Below are positions 23,401 to 30,712 of a stretch of 64,000 nucleotides of DNA, piece by piece (position 1 is the first letter of the stretch; each line of letters begins with the position of its first letter). The translations under genes and the position numbers were made by a program. The notes beneath the pieces are model-generated. The model was not told where the DNA came from. It saw only the letters and a program-made list of their open reading frames with translations, and did no database searches. This DNA comes from Limanda limanda (lineage: Eukaryota > Chordata > Actinopteri > Pleuronectiformes > Pleuronectidae), in NCBI RefSeq assembly GCF_963576545.1, contig NW_026870402.1, forward strand, positions 806,001 to 870,000, written 5' to 3'.

Positions 23401-24773
23401 TGTCTCTTACTTCGTGTTGCTTCGCGGGGTTTCGTGCACGACCGTGGTAGCGCGAATCCCGGAAGGAGGAAGTGGATGATTTCCTGGCCTCAGGAAGATG
23501 ATCACGGAGCCGCGGCGGCGGCGGGATGACGCTGGGCCGAAACGGAGAGGATGCTTTTCGTTCTCCTTGGCAAAGTCTGTGCCCGTCTGCAGGAAGGGAC
23601 ACCCGTGTCCGGATTGTCCGTAGATGGCGTGGGAAATGTCTCTGAGCTCGGCCAGCGAGTGAGGGGATTCTCTGCCGCGCTCTCTTCAAAATAAAAGCAA
23701 CTTAAAAAGAAGCTTATTCAAATTAAAAGCTTTAAGAAAAAAAATAAGGAAAAATAAGCTTACGATGTACTAAAGAAGAATAAGTTAAGCTTAAACTGGA
23801 TTAGAAAAAGGAAGCTTTAGACTAAAAGTGAACTACAAAAAGATAAAGTTTTAGAAGTAAAACTTAAGAAAGGTCAAACAGCTGCAAGATGTGTTTCCTT
23901 TGTGTCCTCTACACTAAGAACTAAACTGAGATGCTAGCTCTACTGTATCTGGAACCGGAAAGGAAGACTTGAGATGAGTCTGAAGTTAAATAGTATCTGT
24001 GAACTGGCTCCCCCCCTCCGGCGGGGCTAAAGGTCTCAGGCCAATAGGGGGGTCAGAGATCAAATCTGAGGCGCGGCTAGAGACACAGCAGGGGTCACTG
24101 TAGTTTGGGGAGCTCAAACTTTTCCCTCCAGAATACTGTAACATGGATTGGAATGTGACACAAGGCCTCAGGTCTGTGGCCTCTTTGTCCCTGGTAGTCC
24201 CAACACTTATTATCCACTAGAAAACTGGAGTCGTGCCTTTTATTCACTTTCCACTTCATCCTCTGTTCTTCTGTGTTTGAGTCCAGAGCAGTAAACCACA
24301 GAGGAACTTGCAGAATGAGTCACTGTCAAGTTGGTGAAAAGAAGATTCATCTCCTCTCTGTTTGCCTTCACTCCTGCAGGTGCTGTTGCAGCCATTGTTG
24401 TTGCTGTGGTCCTCTGTGTTCTTCTTCCTCTTGGTGCTCTCCTGTTGGTGGACTTCATCAGACTGAGAAGTGGAAGAAACAGTAAGTGACCATTTCTGCT
24501 CTGTAGCATTTCACTTTCAGTGCATTTACTCCAGTTTAGATGGAGCTTTTAACAGGTGTCTCAAAACCACTTTCAGGTCTCACAGGGAATTGTGTGACGA
24601 GATGCAGAGGACAACAGGACCAAGATCCCTTCACTGGTTACCATGTTGCAACCGGATCGGGTCCAGTCTACATCCAGGACCTAGTCCAACCGGATGAAAG
24701 GAGAGGGACAGGCCCCTGTGAGCTGCGAGCAGAGACGTCCCCTCACTTGGAGCATTACAGAGAGATTATCTAA
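8432..24773 (+). CDS. Single-IgV transmembrane receptor, copy A (5 exons)
   Basis: Exons 8432-8480, 8583-8924, 9034-9105, 24380-24481 and 24577-24773 join in phase 1 throughout with GT-AG introns, giving 253 residues. Exon 1 encodes a signal peptide ([17 protein letters not shown]). Exon 2 is one V-set Ig domain with cysteines in LWCGLV and DRGDYTC, plus sequons NYT and NVS. Exon 3 is a short stalk, exon 4 a transmembrane helix (about residues 156-178), exon 5 a cytoplasmic tail ending LEHYREII. The C-strand tryptophan usual in V-sets is replaced ([10 protein letters not shown]). The tail has YxxI and other tyrosines but no canonical ITIM. The fold resembles butyrophilin/MOG/B7-like proteins, which is inference; ligand and function are unknown. 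Intron 3 holds a 15-kb antisense retrovirus, which may impair splicing. Confidence 0.82.
9118..11583 (-). repeat. 3' LTR of the retrovirus (left copy)
   Basis: This 2466-base LTR matches 21763-24205 nearly base for base. By eye I count roughly 18 substitutions plus a length change in a TG tract (about 9893-9966 here, shorter in the other copy). It contains a long AT-rich section (9140-9540) built of ataat/attaa motifs, two similar segments with gatggccgac/gatggctgac (near 10190 and 10300), and a GC-rich section near 10870-10960. A purine run (aaaggggaga on the minus strand, 11584-11593) directly precedes it and is a good polypurine-tract candidate. Open frames inside it occur identically in both LTRs and show no protein features. 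Confidence 0.88.
11979..13706 (-). CDS. env: Retroviral envelope, class I fusion glycoprotein-like
   Basis: This open frame of 575 codons starts at ATG 13706. Residues 1-20 look like a signal peptide. A basic cleavage motif (KRPKR, ending at residue 116) is followed at once by a glycine/alanine-rich hydrophobic segment ([20 protein letters not shown]), the expected fusion peptide at a new N terminus. A long heptad-like helix follows (about 145-200), then a cysteine cluster in the middle third, a membrane-spanning segment at about 520-540 and a short basic tail. A fusion peptide placed directly after the furin site, with a short N-terminal subunit, resembles fusion proteins of Mononegavirales more than typical retroviral SU/TM. 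That is a family-level inference. It would mediate membrane fusion at virus entry. No internal stop or frameshift is seen. Confidence 0.82.
   Translation of the reverse strand: MMLLWILGIFLSPKMVQPVQVVEQGPPTGIVLQNTPGLLITRCGLYTQRVYVRLDPWDVYRHHIRNPPQPTEGRLSAIQTHDTVGHAKQTTRHMLEQLQKLLVTEKDLSNQKRPKRFLGALVLAASAIGSLFSIGLSAANSISIGALQRHMSELDDEMPEIQQRLNLQQNQLQDLGKTLQGTVLAVNLHSALLNNTLHALDTLSVLVRDDITYVQVVKDLMQDLLREVSSTVNSLSAGRIPTYLVSLDLVERILQSATTTIVQPSQVHLAFSLGSAIPISVDPQNLEIGFIVNLPIIEQQNVYHLKTVLNVGFWQGNTHVNLKTPPLLAYHDENPSLYLIPNLSLCTKTKDIHWICPSTAFIRDVTNYLCGLRANAPEQKCQGSMSTRSEETPTRVERAGDKWLVNTPATEAIMAYDRHDSSTKLRLLNQTMFLVVPQGATVHIGDIVLHHLNSDRHDAEIEIMDAFQGHNLTIDTTIRQQLIAEGTKEVKFNVRSTGLTTEFGKNFHRMSTITEHPISMIALGLLLSGWVITIGVAFLLHRYIQKLQAKVDSLLFVPQRKAKKAPRSTQDIPFV
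13813..15171 (-). pseudogene. pol: Retroviral integrase (C-terminal part of pol)
   Basis: This 452-codon frame carries an integrase. The zinc-binding HHCC region has His80/His87 and Cys117/Cys120. The core has Asp149 (LQIDWIGP), Asp209 (SDRGTHF) and Glu245 (GQVERANR), which is DD35E spacing. A C-terminal GPY/F-type module has GPF at 388-390. It would join viral DNA to host DNA. It is separated from the RNase H frame upstream by a frame change between about 15180 and 15250, so pol cannot be read through as it stands. It ends about 100 bases before the env start in transcription order. Confidence 0.85.
15413..18169 (-). pseudogene. pol: Retroviral RT and RNase H, frame-broken at its end
   Basis: This frame of 918 codons begins with a retropepsin-like tail ([18 protein letters not shown]). 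Reverse transcriptase follows from about residue 340 ([19 protein letters not shown], then catalytic YVDDILM near 497). After the thumb there is a first, degenerate RNase H-like connection ([13 protein letters not shown]...) and then a second RNase H with catalytic-type motifs YVDGCSF (about 804), QYAEIAA and CSDSNYA. Its final part (GHSQLAG... [10 protein letters not shown]) lies in another frame after a one-base shift near 15415-15425. A degenerate connection plus a separate RNase H is a hallmark of vertebrate retroviruses. Confidence 0.85.
18191..18991 (-). pseudogene. pro: Retropepsin region ending at an in-frame TGA
   Basis: This 266-codon frame holds an aspartic protease: [13 protein letters not shown] with the catalytic Asp-Ser-Gly at 67-69, and the second conserved element [13 protein letters not shown] near 155. 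The frame stops at a TGA (18191-18193) and continues in the same frame into the RT reading frame. The stretch around the TGA ([14 protein letters not shown] before it, a second [10 protein letters not shown] motif after) looks like a second retropepsin-like unit without a clear Asp-Ser/Thr-Gly. Either the TGA is a disabling mutation or it is read through; the lost active site at this point favours mutation. Confidence 0.75.
18992..19408 (-). other. Gag C-terminal linker with Gln/Gly-rich repeats
   Basis: The minus strand reads a Gln/Glu/Gly-rich stretch built on imperfect copies of a [22 protein letters not shown] motif (about 19150-19250). This is followed by [16 protein letters not shown] (near 19110) and a proline-rich segment up to the protease. 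No CCHC zinc knuckle is visible, unlike most retroviral Gag proteins. A linker between capsid and protease is the likely role; no separate gene is supported. Confidence 0.5.
19409..21051 (-). pseudogene. gag: Retroviral gag, broken by two frame changes
   Basis: Gag starts at ATG 21051. The first 257-codon frame (to 20278) has a predicted coiled coil (about residues 70-140, rich in Gln/Glu/Lys) and a polar, disordered second half. A frame change near 20280 leads to a segment with [20 protein letters not shown] (about 20000-20050), which resembles the start of a Gypsy/retroviral capsid. A second change near 19780 leads to [20 protein letters not shown] (about 19700), like the capsid C-terminal half. 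It would form the virion shell. The broken frames mean no full Gag is made from this copy. Confidence 0.75.
21052..21762 (-). other. Retroviral leader with AT-rich tandem repeats
   Basis: This is the untranslated region between the 5' LTR and gag. Bases about 21470-21690 are a tandem array of short units close to aaatttattgaaaaatta with drifted copies. The primer-binding site should follow the LTR on the minus strand; the sequence there reads ttgacgccccctgtgaggct, which I cannot assign to a tRNA with confidence. No coding sequence is seen. Confidence 0.65.
21763..24205 (-). repeat. 5' LTR of the retrovirus (right copy)
   Basis: This 2443-base copy pairs with 9118-11583. It is shorter mainly because its TG tract (about 22543-22590) is contracted. 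It ends CCCAACA at 24205, followed by the CTTA target duplication. As the 5' LTR of a minus-strand provirus it would hold promoter and enhancer directed leftward, against the Ig gene. The low divergence from its partner suggests a fairly recent insertion; no rate is assumed. Confidence 0.88.
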
Positions 24774-25120
24774 GTGAATGAAGTTGATGATGAAATGAAA
24801 CGACTTCTATAACAAATGTTCACTGCTGTTAACACTTTAAAAGTTTGTATTAGATATACGTGATGAAGTGTCTGCTTAACCTCTGATATTAAAATGTTGA
24901 AGCCACAGTTCATGTGATTGAACCGTTTATTTGTTTATCACAAGTACTGAGGACATTGTACATGGACCTTTTCCTTATAAATAAAACAGGACACTTTGGT
25001 GAATTAAGGTTTTCAGTCATCAAATGTTGTCTTTCTGAACCTGAAATCGAGGTGTTTGTTAGTGAGGTGGAGAACCATATGGGACAGCAGTGATGTCAGT
25101 AATAAAGAAAATACACTGGT
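24774..25120 (+). promoter_or_regulatory. 3' UTR and polyadenylation signals of Ig gene A
   Basis: After the TAA at 24771-24773 comes AT-rich sequence with AATAAA at 24980-24985 and AATAAA-like sequence near 25101. The equivalent stretch follows Ig gene B (46265-46610), where the first signal is altered to AATCAA (near 46471) and the later AATAAA near 46599 is kept. Confidence 0.5.
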
Positions 25121-25624
25121 CCTCTGCCGCTGCTGTGGATAACAGAATGTGTGAGATCAGAAATCGCTGAACCCTCGCTTCCTCCTCGTCCGCAGTCACA
25201 CATCGAGCAGAACCCCGCACCAGTGTCACGGAAGTATTTATTTATTTAGAGCATCGGATCGATTCCCTCACATCAGTGGATCCTCACCTCCTCTGGGATA
25301 TAATTTGGAAAGTTTCTTCATTTCATGAAAGTAATCTCCTGTGCGCTCTGTGCACTGTGCGCCTGATGGCGCAGTCCCGTTCACTGCAGGGTTTCGATGA
25401 TACACGCACAGTGTTATAAGATATAATTAATAAAACCTATTAATGACTCGGCTCTGTAACTCCGCTGTTAAATGGAATCTGAACGTAATTTGCTGTAAGT
25501 TGTTTCATATATTTTTATATAAAAAGGTGCGTGTGGAACAGATAATGTTTGCGAGCAAAACTAAGCTGTTGGTTTTTATGTAAATGATGAATTGGATCAA
25601 TAATCTGCTTCAGTTCACCACCTC

Positions 25625-26320
25625 ACGTCTGCATAATGTTCGGTCGGAGCGAACCAGCGCGTGTCCGCGGCTCTGGAGAGCGACGCTCAGAGACAGAGGA
25701 AGACGGAGCGGGTCCAACAGCCGAGTGTTGGTGTCTGCTGCTTCTGCTTCAGAGGAGAGGAGCGGAAAGAGGATTGATATCAACACACTGAGGTCACAAC
25801 ACTTCATGTCGGACATGGTGACACGTGCTGAGAGACTGACGCGGGGAGCACAGAGAAAAGAGACTATAATGATTGCATTTGAAAGAAAGGTGTCTCCACA
25901 GGAGGTCGACTTCGGATTCAGGAAACATAGAATTCGGGAGTTCGTACATCACCGGGCTGGAACATCACCAACAGATGTTACGACACGTTACACGGATCCG
26001 TTCTGACCGGCAGTCTGACTGGCAGCAGTGCGCGTCACGCCGGGTTCACGCCCGCTCTCATGTATCTCAGTGGCGCTGTTCACTTAGGCTGTGATCGCGC
26101 TCAGCACCTATGCTTTCCGCGTCAGGTCTTTTCTCTTCGGGTTGTCGCCAGATGCGGAAGCGACGCGTAACTCTGTGACGCACAGCAGCCGGGCTGTTCA
26201 CATGAGACTTTGCATTGCTCCGCGCCCGTCAGCCCGTGATTCTGCTTTCTCCGCGGGTTGTATATACTCCGTTCAATGTAGGGGTTCGGGGTAAATGATG
26301 ATGGTCTTCATAGCACCCCC
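25625..26320. repeat. Right inverted-repeat arm of unit A
   Basis: This is the diverged reverse complement of the left arm (7065-8165), missing some of its middle. The best-kept block, 25630-25820, matches the complement of 7975-8165. Bases 26090-26310 match the complement of about 7067-7180, the edge of the LINE fragment. The 140-codon frame running through it is a reading of repeat sequence and also appears in unit B at 47077-47499. No gene is supported. Confidence 0.75.
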
Positions 26321-26779
26321 CGCCCCCCCTCTCTTTCTCTGTCTGTCTGCTTGTGTGCTTGTAGTTGGGGGGCGGAGGACACATTTAATCATGTGAGGGG
26401 GAAAACTCGGGGAAATTGAAACTCCAGAAGAACAGCAGGGAACGCTAAAATACGGGACACATATTTGATAATTTATTTATAATATGTCATTGTTATCGTT
26501 TAAATTAATTTCCCAGTGCGTTTCCCCAAGCGATGCGCAGAAACCATCGGTGCAGAGCGCGATGCGCAGCCCCGAGCGAACCTGGTCGCCTCCTTTCCGC
26601 TCCCATGTTACTCAGATCAGATGTGATGTTCACATCGTCGCGATGCGCCGCCTGTCGCAGAGGGTTCCAACACAGTTGAACAGTTTACTTTCGATATTGG
26701 TCGGTCCACCGCTGAATGGTGCGAGTCACCGGTCTGTCACGTTTGAGTTTCTGCCTCTAGGAAGGTCGGCAAAACTGAA

Positions 26780-27000
26780 GTGATCTGATTTGCCGAATGT
26801 GAGTCGAGGGGGGGCCTTATACAAATCCCGGCGAGTGTAAATCCCGATCATGACACGCCCCCTCTACTATAGTATAAAGGCTGCACTCTGCAGTCTGTCA
26901 GTACAGGACATCAGCTCCTGTGGGAACACGCGAGCTAAGCGATGATGGAAGCGACACTGATGGGATCGGTCCCAGAATGTCCCCGTGGTTAACTCTTTAG
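26780..27000 (+). promoter_or_regulatory. Orphan copy of the Ig gene promoter
   Basis: TATAAA at 26873-26878 lies in the same context as the Ig gene promoters (gctgcactctgcagt, then caggacatcagctcc). The signal-peptide exon does not follow. Instead the sequence runs into a 60-base stretch (26940-27000) that is the reverse complement of about 7410-7480. The same orphan arrangement occurs at 54780-54981. It may be inert or may drive a non-coding transcript. Confidence 0.6.
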
Positions 27001-27175
27001 GTCTATATCGTATAGGCTTCACCCTTTAAGGCTATCGCTAGTGGGTTTATCCCTCGCGCGCATGCGCAGCACTGAAAACTTTAGTCCACGCCCACTAACT
27101 GTGGGCCCCACCCCCGGTCTCACCGTGTATAAATTGGAGTGAGACCGGCCGCTCGTTTCCCATTTTTCTTCAGCC

Positions 27176-28577
27176 ATGAAGCAGCACGGAAGTTCCAACA
27201 ACAGCATTCGTCTGTGCCCGGTCTGCAACACCGGGTACATTATGCCTGACGACCTGCACCCACGATGCGAGTCCTGCCCGGGGCCTGAGCACGCCGGCCT
27301 GGCGCTCACCCCCGTAGCCTCCTGCGCGTTCTGCAAACTCCTCACGGTGGACGAGAGACGCAGGCGAGCAGAGGCTTATGCCGACATGGACGGCGACGGC
27401 TTCGCTTCGCAGCGGGACTTCGGGCTAGACAAAGCCATCGATCATTTTAACGACGGATCGGAGTCGGCTGACTCCGCTCCTGGAGCGAAAGAGTCAGATT
27501 ATCGTCCTGCAGATCCCCCCTCGAGCTTGAGGCGTCGGATGATTTTGATTCACCGCCGGCCTACACTCCCCTGTCGACCATGGGTGCTCTCGTGAAGGAG
27601 TTGCCGGCAATAATTCAGATGACTGCGGCCTCCAGGAACCTGACGGCGCCAACCCCGAAAGCCGCTGCTCCGCCGGACGAGATGTACGGGGTCTTCGCCT
27701 TCGCACACAGGGTCCACGAGGACGTGGTCTGGCCACGTTTTCCGAGCATCACCAAATACCAGAGCAGTGCGGCGGAGGAACCAGGGAAGATGAAGGCGCC
27801 GGTGCTATCCTACATTCCCATCACACGTGTCGAAGGTTTTCTGACCGGGGGTTCCCCCCGGTGCCCCCGCTGGAGCCAAGCTTGGCTTCCGTGTTAGGGG
27901 CGAGGGTTAGCCCTCTCGGGGGACGTTGACCGACGCCCCCCTCCGCATCGGGCCAAATGTTGACTAGGCTGGCTGACCGGGCACACCAGTGTTCTGCTCA
28001 AGCTTCAGCCGCCGCTAACAACATAGCGCTCATGGCTCATTGGGTGAATGCCATCTCCCTCGAGCCTGACTCCCTGGCCGGTCAAGCAGGGGAGCTATCC
28101 AAAGTTTCCAGCACAATGCTGACCCTGTGCGCCGCCATCGCTACAGCGACGTCCCGCATCTCTGCCTGGCAGACGATGATTCATCGATGCGTTTGGCTCA
28201 ATCTCTCCAACCTGTCTGAGGGGCTACGGAAGGAGCTCCTCGGGGGTCCCATCACTCCGGGCAGCCTGTACGGGACGAAGCTGCAGTCCGCTCTCGCTGA
28301 GTTGCAGAGCAACGCAGACGAGATTGACAAAATCAAGAAACTGCCCCAGGGCTCGTATGCACGCAGAGAACAGGATCACCGGCGAGATCACCGGGTTCCT
28401 CCACATCAACGGCCGAGGCGTCCCGCGTCAGCATCTCGCCCCTCTGCACCACCTGTCCAGCCCCCTCCTCCACCTCCTCGTTCGGGCCCACCACCGGCGG
28501 CTGCCCGGCAGACACATCGGTGGGGAAAGGGCCGACGGCCTGGTACCTGGTCCAACCCGCCGGAGGAACCCCCATGA
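27176..28577 (+). pseudogene. gag: DIRS gag-like protein, frameshifted
   Basis: Translation starts at ATG 27176, about 50 bases after a TATA-like tataaattgg. The N terminus has the Cys-rich motif of DIRS Gag proteins (CPVCNTGYIM...CESCPGPEHA...CAFC). Homology continues in three frames: 27176-27595, 27580-27897 (with VFAFAHRVHEDVVWPRFPS) and 27957-28577 (with NNIALMAHWVNAISL, then a Pro-rich, basic C terminus). Frame changes near 27590 and 27870 therefore break it. It presumably packages element RNA. DIRS gag genes are normally one frame of this combined size. Confidence 0.72.
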
Positions 28578-28612
28578 AACAGGGGAGGAGATTCTGACAT
28601 GTTGGGGGGGTT

Positions 28613-30028
28613 ATGTGTGTTAAGACTGAGGGAAGTTTTGAAATAAAACAAAAACATCTTCCCCAGAAGAGCAAATCCTTTACACAGGCTGCACCTGAGT
28701 CAACAGACTCTGCTGTCACTGTTTCACACACATCATCCCCCACACTGTGTGAGCTGCCCGTTGATTCACGGCACAGACTCACAATACTAAGTCAGTACAT
28801 TTCCTCTGTCACAAAAACAGAGTGTTCCCCCCCCACACCTTTTTCTGCTGACAGAAAGTGTTTCCATGAGCCCACGAGAGCCGTCACCACGCCTCGTGTG
28901 GACATCACACACTCTCTTCTTCCTGCACTCAGCGTCTCCCCCCCTCTTTTCTCGAGGAGCGAGGGTTTGACTGCACATGAGAGATGCGTTCAGGAGCCTT
29001 GTAAAATAAAAGGTCATCCTATGCGACGGTTGTCTGACACAGACGCGTCATCCCCTTGTCAGCGTCCAACTACAAGTGCAGTTGAGAGCCTGTGTGCTCC
29101 GGGGCCTCTGATCAGCCCTTTCACTGCGAGCCCCCCATGGGTTGTTCCGGAGTCTGCTCCGATGCGAACAACGGCGGTCAGGGCCCTGGCTTGGCTCGTC
29201 ACCATGACAACCACAACGCACCAAGCAAGTGCACGCCCCCTCTCAGAGCATTACTCAGAGTGGCAGCGCGTATGTATAATGGACATATGGATGGACAGAA
29301 TTGTCAGCCGAGGTTACACTCTGCAGTTTGCTTCCCCACCCCCGCGTTTCAACGGGATAGTGGAAACAATCCTGTCATCTCAGGAACATTGTCTCGCTCT
29401 CCAGTCAGAGCTACAGGAACTTTTGAGGAAAAATGCAATTTCCAAAGTTCCTCAGGGGGAGGAGACACAGGGGTTCTACTCCCGTTATTTCCTGGTCCCG
29501 AAAAAGACGGGAGGCGTGAGACCCATCCTCGACTTGTCTCTGTTCAACAAGTCGATCATGGAGAGGCGGTTTCACATGCTCACGATCAGACAAGTGTTGG
29601 AGTGTGTTCACCAGGGAGACTGGTTCACCTCCATAGATCTGAAGGACGCATATTTCCACGTGTCGATCGTATCGAAACACAATAGATATCTGCGCTTCTC
29701 CTTCCAGGGGATACAATATCAGTACAACCGCCTGCCGTTCGGTTACTCCCTGGCTCCACGCACTTTCTCCAAGTGTGTGGAAACGGCGCTGGAGCCGTTG
29801 CGCAGGACAGGGATGAGAGTGTTATTCTACCTGGACGATCTGCTTTTATTAGCTCGTTCCAGGGAGGAAGCTGTGTTACAGACGAAAACACTGGTGTGTC
29901 ATCTGTCGAGTTTGGGCTTCACCATAAATTGGGAAAAAAGCTCTGCTCTCCCCGCTCAGATCGTGACGTATCTGGGGGTGGAGCTAGACTCTGTCAGCAT
30001 GAGGGCGCGGCTCTCACGACAGAGAGTT
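28613..30028 (+). pseudogene. pol: DIRS reverse transcriptase, cut off before RNase H
   Basis: An open frame begins at ATG 28613. After a poorly conserved N-terminal half, reverse transcriptase motifs appear: SRYFLVPKKTGGVRPILDLS, FTSIDLKDAYFHV, and the catalytic FYLDDLLLLA near residue 404, then WEKSSALPAQIVTYLGVEL. DIRS-type RT is distinctive in these blocks. The frame runs on past 30028 for about 95 codons, but that part is the inserted palindromic-motif block, not RT. The RNase H expected next is missing; homology resumes only after 38559. Confidence 0.82.
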
Positions 30029-30073
30029 ATGGCAAGCCGATTTGACATAAATTCGCTAGACTGGATATGTGTT

Positions 30074-30712
30074 GCAGATATCTGCAATTCAGTTTCGCCT
30101 AGTCAAAGAGAACATTTTGGATATCCGCAACTACATTCCTCCTATCCACAACTGTCATTTCAGATATCCACAAAGACATTCCTCCTAGGAGAAATTACGT
30201 CATTTTTCCCATTCATGTCTATGGGGTTTCTCATTACAGATATCTACAATTCAATTGCGGATATCCACTATGTGAATTACGGATATCTGCAACTGATTTG
30301 TAAATATCTGTAATTCCAGTTGGAGATATCTACAATTTGACTCTGACTAGTCATAATTCCAGTTCAAGATATCTTTAATTCACCTCAATTCAAGATATCT
30401 ACATGTCCCTTTTCAGATATCTTAAATTAAGTTTTGACTAGGCGAAATTACATTGTAGATATCTCTAACTGGAGTTAAGACTAGTCAAAACGACGTTGTA
30501 GATATCTCAAACTGGAGTTAGGGATAGTCATAATTTAATTGTAGATATCTATTATCAGGTTATAGGTATCTTGAAATTAATTTTGATTAGAGATATCTAA
30601 AGTTGTAGATATCTGTAACTTTCATTCCGCCTAGTCAAAATTGAATTACAGATATCTTAAATTAGAGTTTTGACTAGGCAAAATTACGTTTCAGATATCT
30701 GTAATGACAAAT
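30074..30712. repeat. Left array of AGATATCT / CTAGTC palindromes
   Basis: About 640 bases contain more than a dozen AGATATCT or one-base variants, spaced about 30-60 bases, alternating with GACTAGTC or CCTAGTC/GACTAGG. The flanking words aattcag, aattaca and ggagtt recur in both orientations, so the array is a series of overlapping inverted repeats. Bases 30309-30448 are nearly identical, inverted, to the insertion in the HECT exon at 35037-35176. Confidence 0.8.

Larger units (their letters stand above)
9118..24205 (-). mobile_element. Endogenous retrovirus with F-like env, antisense in intron 3
   Basis: A complete proviral layout on the minus strand: LTR (21763-24205), gag, protease, RT-RNase H, integrase, env, LTR (9118-11583). 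The 4-base target duplication CTTA is at 9114-9117 and 24206-24209. The empty site is visible in Ig gene B near 45693, where intron 3 runs straight through. The LTRs begin TGTTG and end CAACA. gag and pol carry frameshifts and an in-frame stop, while env is open. Two RNase H-like regions and a furin-site envelope fit a vertebrate retrovirus or the related lokiretroviruses. A BEL or simple Gypsy origin is less likely. Assignment to lokiretroviruses is inference from architecture and needs a phylogeny. Confidence 0.85.

Noticed and set aside
25584..26006. 140-codon frame also found at 47077-47499
   Set aside because: It reads through the inverted-repeat arm of the units; the same DNA is read in the opposite direction at 7957-8169, so there is no evidence of coding.
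28333..28782. Minus-strand 149-codon frame
   Set aside because: It is opposite the DIRS gag C terminus and RT N-terminal region in a GC-rich stretch, a shadow with no similarity that I recognise.
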